Source: an uncultured Clostridia bacterium (lineage in GTDB: Bacteria; Bacillota; Clostridia; Christensenellales; Aristaeellaceae). From it: a DNA stretch of 5,266 bases. The position numbers were made by a program, and so were the translations under genes. Shown here piece by piece: positions 1 through 2,700 of the stretch (the stretch's first letter is position 1; each line of letters begins with the position of its first letter). The notes under the pieces are model-generated. The model saw only the letters and a program-made list of their open reading frames with translations, did not search any database and was not told the DNA's origin. The stretch is from positions 1 to 5,266 of the forward strand of contig CAMOUF010000291.1 in NCBI GenBank assembly GCA_946626395.1. Reading direction: 5' to 3'.

Positions 1-21
1 AGTTCCGCAGCCTCAATCAAC

Positions 22-47
22 GCAAGTCCGCTTGATGCGGACATTGC
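22..47. repeat. Stem-loop, 10 bp with one bulge
   Basis: GTCCGC (26-31) pairs perfectly with GCGGAC (37-42) around the 5-nt loop TTGAT. After a single bulged A at 43 the stem continues with GCAA (22-25) against TTGC (44-47). There is no T-tract on either strand, so it does not look like a terminator. Together with the hairpin at 65-104 it suggests a folded transcript or a structured repeat. Function unknown. Confidence 0.5.
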
Positions 48-64
48 TCGTTTCGGTTGATCTC

Positions 65-104
65 AGCACGGATAGAACATCCGCCACAGGCGGCTGTCCG
101 TGCT
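65..104. repeat. Nested stem-loop
   Basis: AGCACGGA (65-72) is perfectly complementary to TCCGTGCT (97-104). Inside this 8-bp stem sits a second hairpin, CCGCC (81-85) with GGCGG (89-93) and a 3-nt ACA loop, separated from the outer stem by an asymmetric interior loop. The outer and inner pairings are both perfect. No T-tract follows on either strand. It could be part of a small structured RNA or a dispersed repeat; strand and function cannot be decided from the sequence. Confidence 0.5.
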
Positions 105-271
105 TCGTCCCTGGACCCGCATATGGCGAAAAATCGCAGTTGGGATAAACCGACAATCTCCGCCTGATGCATAATGAACAAGCATTTTTTCGTTCCTTAT
201 TCGTAACAGCGGAAACCAACAAAAATGTTATAACATGATTCCAATCCGCAAAAGGTTTGCTTGGAAGGGGG

Positions 272-318
272 TCTGGGGGAAACCATTCTTTGGGCTCCAA
301 AGAATGGTTTCCCCCAGA
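272..318. repeat. Perfect 47-nt palindrome (22-bp arms, 3-nt loop)
   Basis: The left arm (272-293, beginning TCTGGGGGAAACC) is exactly complementary to the right arm (297-318, ending GGTTTCCCCCAGA), with only GCT (294-296) unpaired. The G5/C5 runs near the base make it very stable. There is no T-run directly after either arm (AAAATAG follows on the plus strand, CCCCCTTCC on the minus strand), so it is not a canonical intrinsic terminator, although the stable hairpin could still stop or protect transcripts. A palindromic repeat or the junction of two inverted repeat copies is equally possible. Confidence 0.8.
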
Positions 319-365
319 AAATAGTTACTTAAAGCGTTCTTCAAGGAATCAAAAAACGACAGTCA

Positions 366-401
366 AAAAAGCCGGCTCTGTCTGAAAAGAGTCGGCTTTT
401 T
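366..401 (-). terminator. Rho-independent terminator of the STAS/GHKL operon
   Basis: Read on the minus strand, a GC-rich stem (371-379 with 388-396, one G-U pair, 8-nt loop) is flanked by A/T runs and followed by a six-T tract (complement of 365-370). It begins about 30 nt downstream of the stop codon of the GHKL-like gene, the expected place for its terminator. A five-T run also follows the stem on the plus strand, so it could work in both directions. Confidence 0.85.
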
Positions 402-429
402 GGGTGTGTCCCGGGAAAGGGCCTTTGGG

Positions 430-1020
430 TTACGCCAGCTTTTTGATGATGATCATTTCCGCGTGGGAGCCGCGGATAAAGACCTTCACATCGTCGGCCA
501 CATGCCTGACCACGGATTTTTCCAGCTCATCCCACATGGCCCGGGCGTTTTCATCCTGATCCACCATGGGGCGCAGCGTGTCTTCATAGGCAATCATGGA
601 CCATTCCCAGTTCAGGGTGGACCCGGTGGCTTCCCCCAGCATTTCCCCGTGATACAGAGGCACGCTGGGCGCATCCGCACCCTGGTCGAAGAAATCCCGC
701 AGCCTGCCCATCAGGCCCTTGGCCGCTTCGTTTTTTCCGGAGAAGGAGGCGGCCAGCAGCTGATCCCGCTTGTCCAGGCTCATCCGCGTGAACACCTTCA
801 GGTGCAGTTCGTACACGCCGTCTTCATCCTCGATCCAGAATTGGCCCTGCTTTTCGCCGGTGATGGAGCGCATCATGCCCATCATTTCTTCCGTCAGCAG
901 GCGCAGGTGCAGGGTGTTCTTGGAAGAAAGCTCCTTATAGGCCGCCACTTTATCCACTTGCTCCAGCGCTTTTTCGATCTGGCTGCCTGCGCTGGACACG
1001 GTGATGGTATCGGTTCTCAT
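430..1020 (-). CDS. GHKL/HATPase-like partner of a STAS protein (degenerate anti-sigma-type ATPase)
   Basis: Predicted cytoplasmic protein of 196 residues. Start is the ATG at 1018-1020, chosen because AAGGAGG (1029-1035) lies 8 nt upstream; an upstream in-frame TTG at 1039-1041 has no RBS. Its place directly after a STAS gene and the segment LLTEEMMGMMRSI (residues 41-53) point to the GHKL fold of RsbW/SpoIIAB-type anti-sigma kinases, which bind a sigma factor and phosphorylate the STAS partner. Glu44 matches the N-box glutamate, but the family's N-box Asn is Gly48 and its His is Ser52, and no DxGxG G1 box is visible after the strand ELHLKVFTRM (71-80). ATP binding is therefore doubtful. A tail after about residue 110, containing GLMGRLRDFFDQGAD, makes it longer than the roughly 145-residue RsbW/SpoIIAB. 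No sigma factor or PP2C phosphatase gene is in the window. Family assignment is moderately sure; biochemical role is inferred. Confidence 0.7.
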   Translation of the reverse strand: MRTDTITVSSAGSQIEKALEQVDKVAAYKELSSKNTLHLRLLTEEMMGMMRSITGEKQGQFWIEDEDGVYELHLKVFTRMSLDKRDQLLAASFSGKNEAAKGLMGRLRDFFDQGADAPSVPLYHGEMLGEATGSTLNWEWSMIAYEDTLRPMVDQDENARAMWDELEKSVVRHVADDVKVFIRGSHAEMIIIKKLA

Positions 1021-1028
1021 GGGCTCGC

Positions 1029-1035
1029 CCTCCTT
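1029..1035 (-). promoter_or_regulatory. Shine-Dalgarno of GHKL-like gene, overlapping STAS stop codon
   Basis: AAGGAGG on the minus strand shares bases with the TAA stop (1034-1036) of the STAS gene, as TAAGGAGG, and lies 8 nt before the ATG at 1020. It decides the start of the second gene. The intergenic distance of 13 nt suggests translational coupling, keeping the two partner proteins in ratio. Confidence 0.85.
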
Positions 1036-1330
1036 ATGCAATATTCAGGATATCGGAAAACCCGGTCACGTCAAACACTTCCTGTACCAGCTCGTTGACA
1101 TGGATGATCTTCATGCCGTCCTTGAAGGACATGTACTTGTGCGCGCTCAGCAGCACCCGCAGCCCGGCGGAAGAAATATAATCCAGGCGGCTGAAATCCA
1201 GGATCAGGCTGTTGGCGCTGTCCATGTCGGCGTTCAGCTCTTTTTCCAGCTCCGGCGAGGTCACGGTGTCCAGCCTGCCTTCCAGGCTCAGGGTCAGTTC
1301 GCTGCCGTTCATGGTTTTGGTGATTGTCAT
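1034..1330 (-). CDS. STAS-domain protein (anti-sigma factor antagonist type)
   Basis: A 98-residue single STAS domain, the usual length for SpoIIAA/RsbV-type antagonists. The ATG at 1328-1330 is chosen because GGGAGGA (1339-1345) is 8 nt upstream; the frame extends further upstream but without a better start. LTLSLEGRLDTVTSPELEKE (residues 12-31) is the typical N-terminal strand and helix, and LILDFSRLDYISSAGLRVLL (42-61) is the family signature. Ser54 aligns with the serine phosphorylated in RsbV and SpoIIAA (DS-S/T-G). Known role of the family: the dephosphorylated form binds the anti-sigma kinase and frees the sigma factor; phosphorylation by that kinase switches it off. Here the partner is presumably the downstream GHKL-like protein, whose kinase boxes look damaged, so the switch may work by binding only or with another kinase. 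The gene follows a sigma-A-like promoter and a 5' leader of about 70 nt. Confidence 0.9.
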   Translation of the reverse strand: MTITKTMNGSELTLSLEGRLDTVTSPELEKELNADMDSANSLILDFSRLDYISSAGLRVLLSAHKYMSFKDGMKIIHVNELVQEVFDVTGFSDILNIA

Positions 1331-1405
1331 GTGCTTATTCCTCCCAATAAAATCTATCTCAGTTTCACATTCAGGCAGGGGCAATAAAACTACAGAACCC
1401 CTCAA

Positions 1406-1434
1406 TTTATATGATAGCACCGTTTATCCAACAA
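1406..1434 (-). promoter_or_regulatory. Sigma-A-like promoter of the STAS/GHKL operon
   Basis: On the minus strand, TTGTTG (1429-1434) and TATAAA (1406-1411) are separated by exactly 17 nt. Transcription would start near 1399, giving a leader of about 70 nt before the STAS start codon. The site lies between the terminator of the upstream small gene and the STAS gene, where an independent promoter is expected. Confidence 0.6.
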
Positions 1435-1471
1435 ATCAACGACGAAAAGAAAAAAATACAGTGGACAAAAT

Positions 1472-1505
1472 AAAAAAAGGGCAGCCCTGCATGTGAGCCG
1501 CCCTT
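1472..1505 (-). terminator. Rho-independent terminator of the small basic-protein gene
   Basis: On the minus strand AAGGGC (1500-1505) pairs with GCCCTT (1477-1482), with further partial pairing towards the loop, and is followed by a run of seven T (complement of 1472-1478) and then ATTTTG. It lies about 47 nt after the stop codon of the 63-residue gene and separates it from the STAS operon. Confidence 0.8.
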
Positions 1506-1551
1506 GAAGCGTTTCTGAATCCGGATACATAGGAAAAGACGCTGGGAAAGT

Positions 1552-1743
1552 TCAGCGGCGGCCTGCCCCGTTGGGCGCGCTGCCGAAACCGGGCTGGTTG
1601 CGCCTGGCGTCCGTGGCCATCCCCGACCAGGTATTGTCCTTCGCCTGACGGAGCGCCTCGCTGGGATCGGCGGCAGCACCCTGCTTCGCCCTTTCCTTCC
1701 GTTCCGCACGGCGCTTGATCCACGCCTTGAACCTTGCGAACAT
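1552..1743 (-). CDS. Small cationic protein of unknown function (63 aa)
   Basis: I do not recognise the product. The gene is supported by context: GGAAGGAG (1753-1760) lies 9 nt before the ATG at 1741-1743, and an intrinsic terminator follows the TGA stop. The protein has 15 Arg/Lys against 6 Asp/Glu. Its first part, MFARFKAWIKRRAERKERAK (1-20), could form an amphipathic basic helix with Phe2, Phe5, Trp8 and Ile9 on one face; the C-terminal part is Gly/Asn/Ala-rich and ends in Arg-Arg, suggesting disorder. There is no transmembrane segment or cleavable signal peptide. Nucleic-acid or membrane-surface binding is plausible from composition only. It is apparently monocistronic, being flanked upstream by a truncated gene end rather than a partner. 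A frame-shifted alternative reading of the same DNA has no RBS and was not chosen. Confidence 0.65.
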   Translation of the reverse strand: MFARFKAWIKRRAERKERAKQGAAADPSEALRQAKDNTWSGMATDARRNQPGFGSAPNGAGRR

Positions 1744-1779
1744 AGGATGTAACTCCTTCCTGCTTTTTCAAAATGTCGC

Positions 1780-1811
1780 TTGACCAGCCCCCGCATTCCC
1801 CCTGCTATAAT
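1780..1811 (+). promoter_or_regulatory. Possible plus-strand extended -10 promoter
   Basis: TGCTATAAT (1803-1811) is a perfect extended -10 sequence. TTGACC (1780-1785) lies 20 nt upstream of TATAAT, longer than the ideal 17, but extended -10 promoters can work without a good -35. A transcript would run antisense across the gene fragment at 1816-1973 and into the IS element. It may be a chance match. Confidence 0.25.
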
Positions 1812-1815
1812 GGCT

Positions 1816-1973
1816 TTATCCGGGTAAACGTCCAATCTTCGAGAGCACCCTCAGTAATCTTTCCTTGTTGTCCTCATGCGTCATAATCCAACTAATTGCG
1901 TTTTCCTTGGAAAGCTCCGTGGTTTCGTGCAAGCGACGATCGGCATCATCCACAGATCCCCAAGCGTATTCAT
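1816..1973 (-). pseudogene. 3' fragment of an unidentified gene, cut at the IS left end
   Basis: The reading frame that ends at TAA (1816-1818) has a convincing polar, mixed-charge helical composition (for example DDADRRLHETTELSKEN and THEDNKERLLRVLSKIGRLP) over about 52 codons, but only up to the left terminal repeat of the IS element. Beyond that point the same frame reads antisense through the element and has no sensible start. No internal start codon with a ribosome binding site is visible. It therefore looks like the C-terminal end of a protein whose 5' part is gone; the missing part is not on the other side of the element, where addA ends instead. Family not recognised. Confidence 0.5.
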
Positions 1974-1987
1974 TTAGGGCAATACCG
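1974..1987 (+). repeat. IS left terminal inverted repeat
   Basis: TTAGGGCAATACCG is an exact inverted match to 2659-2672. Similarity continues inwards imperfectly (a GTAAT motif about 10 nt further in at both ends), so the functional repeat may be longer. The gene fragment on its outer side stops here. Confidence 0.8.
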
Positions 1988-2025
1988 CACAGAACTGTAA
2001 TGTGATAGCGAAGGAATCCAAGATG

Positions 2026-2034
2026 TGATATAAT
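2026..2034 (+). promoter_or_regulatory. Extended -10 promoter of the transposase, probably leaderless
   Basis: TGATATAAT is a perfect extended -10 element. With the last T at -7, position +1 falls exactly on the A of the ATG at 2041. No -35 hexamer is seen at standard spacing, and no Shine-Dalgarno lies at a usable distance from this ATG (AAGGAA at 2011-2016 is too far upstream). This fits a leaderless transposase mRNA, a low-expression arrangement. Confidence 0.5.
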
Positions 2035-2040
2035 ATAGAC

Positions 2041-2570
2041 ATGGATAAGCAGATGACGATGTCGTTCTGGACAGACGAACTCTCGGAAGTCAGAACGCAC
2101 AAGAAGGAATTCCTGGAGCAAATGGACCGGTTGGTACCGTGGGGCGAATGGGTGAAGAAGATACAGCCGCACTATTACAAAGGAGAGCGCGGGAACAAGC
2201 CCTACGACCTGGAACTGATGCTTCGGATTTATGTGTTGCAGAACGTGTACAGCCTGGCGGATATGGCGGTGATCAACACGAGGAAGTGCCCAAAGTCAAT
2301 CGTGAAGGAAACCCGATTCAGTTCAAGATCAATGTACGCCGTTCCTCTCTAAAGAAGTTACCGGAAGCAGAACAGGCAAAAGCACGCGCAGCCGAACATG
2401 CCAAGTCATCCATCCGTTGCAAAGTGGAGCATGTATTCGCAGTCGTCAAAGTGATGTTCCGATACCGAAAGACGCGATTGCGAGGCTTGCCAAAGGTAAA
2501 CGCTCAACTGCATATGTTGTTCGCCCTGGCGAACCTGATTCTGGCCGACCGACCTTCGGTTACGGCTTGA
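2041..2570 (+). pseudogene. IS5-family transposase with internal deletion and frameshift
   Basis: Residues 1-79 read from the ATG at 2041 as a typical IS5-family N-terminus (MDKQMTMSFWTDEL, then PWGEWVKKIQPHYYKGERGN, then KPYDLELMLRIYVLQN). After the Asn codon at 2275-2277 the frame runs into unrelated residues and stops at 2350-2352. The C-terminal region is in another frame from about 2280 to the TGA at 2568-2570: KSSIRCKVEHVFAVVK, FRYRKTRLRGL and LHMLFALANLILADRP. It keeps the R(3)E(6)K part of the IS5 Y(2)R(3)E(6)K signature, with Ser in place of Tyr. About 150 central residues of the family, containing the first two acidic catalytic residues of the DDE triad, are missing, and the join is out of frame. 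No active transposase can be made. Confidence 0.9.
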
Positions 2571-2658
2571 TTCAGGTTTCGCTCACGGCGGGCTGATGAG
2601 GGCAGATGAGTAGAATTTGCCCTGAGGGATGTTGATTCGCCGGCTATTACGAATTATA

Positions 2659-2672
2659 CGGTATTGCCCTAA
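2659..2672 (-). repeat. IS right terminal inverted repeat
   Basis: This is the exact inverted copy of 1974-1987. Its outer part merges into the TGCCTAA-type heptad repeats, so the outermost bases could belong to either structure. The addA stop codon lies only 10 nt beyond it. Confidence 0.8.
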
Positions 2673-2700
2673 TGCCTAATGCCTATTGCCTCATGCCCAA
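2673..2700. repeat. Four heptanucleotide repeats at the addA stop codon
   Basis: TGCCTAA, TGCCTAT, TGCCTCA and TGCCCAA follow each other with exact 7-nt spacing. The IS end (TGCCCTAA at 2665-2672) resembles a further unit with one extra base. The array includes the addA stop (2683-2685) and encodes the last residues of AddA. It may be a slippage-prone simple repeat or a trace of repeated end joining. Confidence 0.65.

Larger units (their letters stand above)
1..365. other. Intergenic stretch with structured DNA, no supported gene
   Basis: No open frame here has both a plausible start with a ribosome binding site and a recognisable product. A minus-strand frame of 95 codons (13-300) would begin at TTG inside a perfect palindrome, has no Shine-Dalgarno, and has a low-complexity, cysteine/proline/arginine-rich product unlike a folded protein. 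What the stretch does hold is two stem-loops (22-47, 65-104) and a 47-nt palindrome (272-318), listed separately. It lies downstream of the terminator of the minus-strand STAS/GHKL operon. A dispersed non-coding repeat or the edge of a mobile element is possible; this is inference. Confidence 0.5.
1974..2672 (+). mobile_element. IS5-family insertion sequence, internally deleted, both ends present
   Basis: The element is about 0.69 kb and bounded by perfect 14-bp inverted repeats, TTAGGGCAATACCG at 1974-1987 and its complement at 2659-2672. If the true ends are GGGC, the element is 1977-2669 and is flanked by a TA dinucleotide on both sides, compatible with the short target duplications of some IS5 subgroups. 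Inside is a transposase with clear IS5-family N- and C-terminal regions but no middle, consistent with loss of roughly 450 bp from an element of about 1.15 kb (estimated from the usual length of about 330 residues). It cannot make its own transposase but could be moved by a full-length relative. Base composition is lower in GC than the neighbouring addA. Confidence 0.8.

Noticed and set aside
13..300. Minus-strand open frame of 95 codons
   Set aside because: It starts at TTG inside the perfect palindrome, lacks a ribosome binding site, overlaps both stem-loops and has a composition unlike a folded protein. The DNA structure explains the region better.
272..318. Perfect palindrome considered as a rho-independent terminator
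   Set aside because: No run of T directly follows either arm, and the neighbouring operon already has a canonical terminator at 366-401. It is kept as a repeat of unknown role.
400..1098. Plus-strand open frame of 232 codons opposite the GHKL-like gene
   Set aside because: Antisense shadow rich in His, Gly and Phe that starts inside the operon terminator; the minus-strand frame has the RBS and family features.
2599..2623. Hairpin AGGGCA/TGCCCT considered as a terminator for addA
   Set aside because: A 6-bp stem with a 13-nt loop and no T-tract on either strand, lying inside the IS element, is too weak to call a terminator.
2673..2700. Short periodic units considered as a CRISPR array
   Set aside because: The units are 7 nt with no spacers, so this is a simple tandem repeat.
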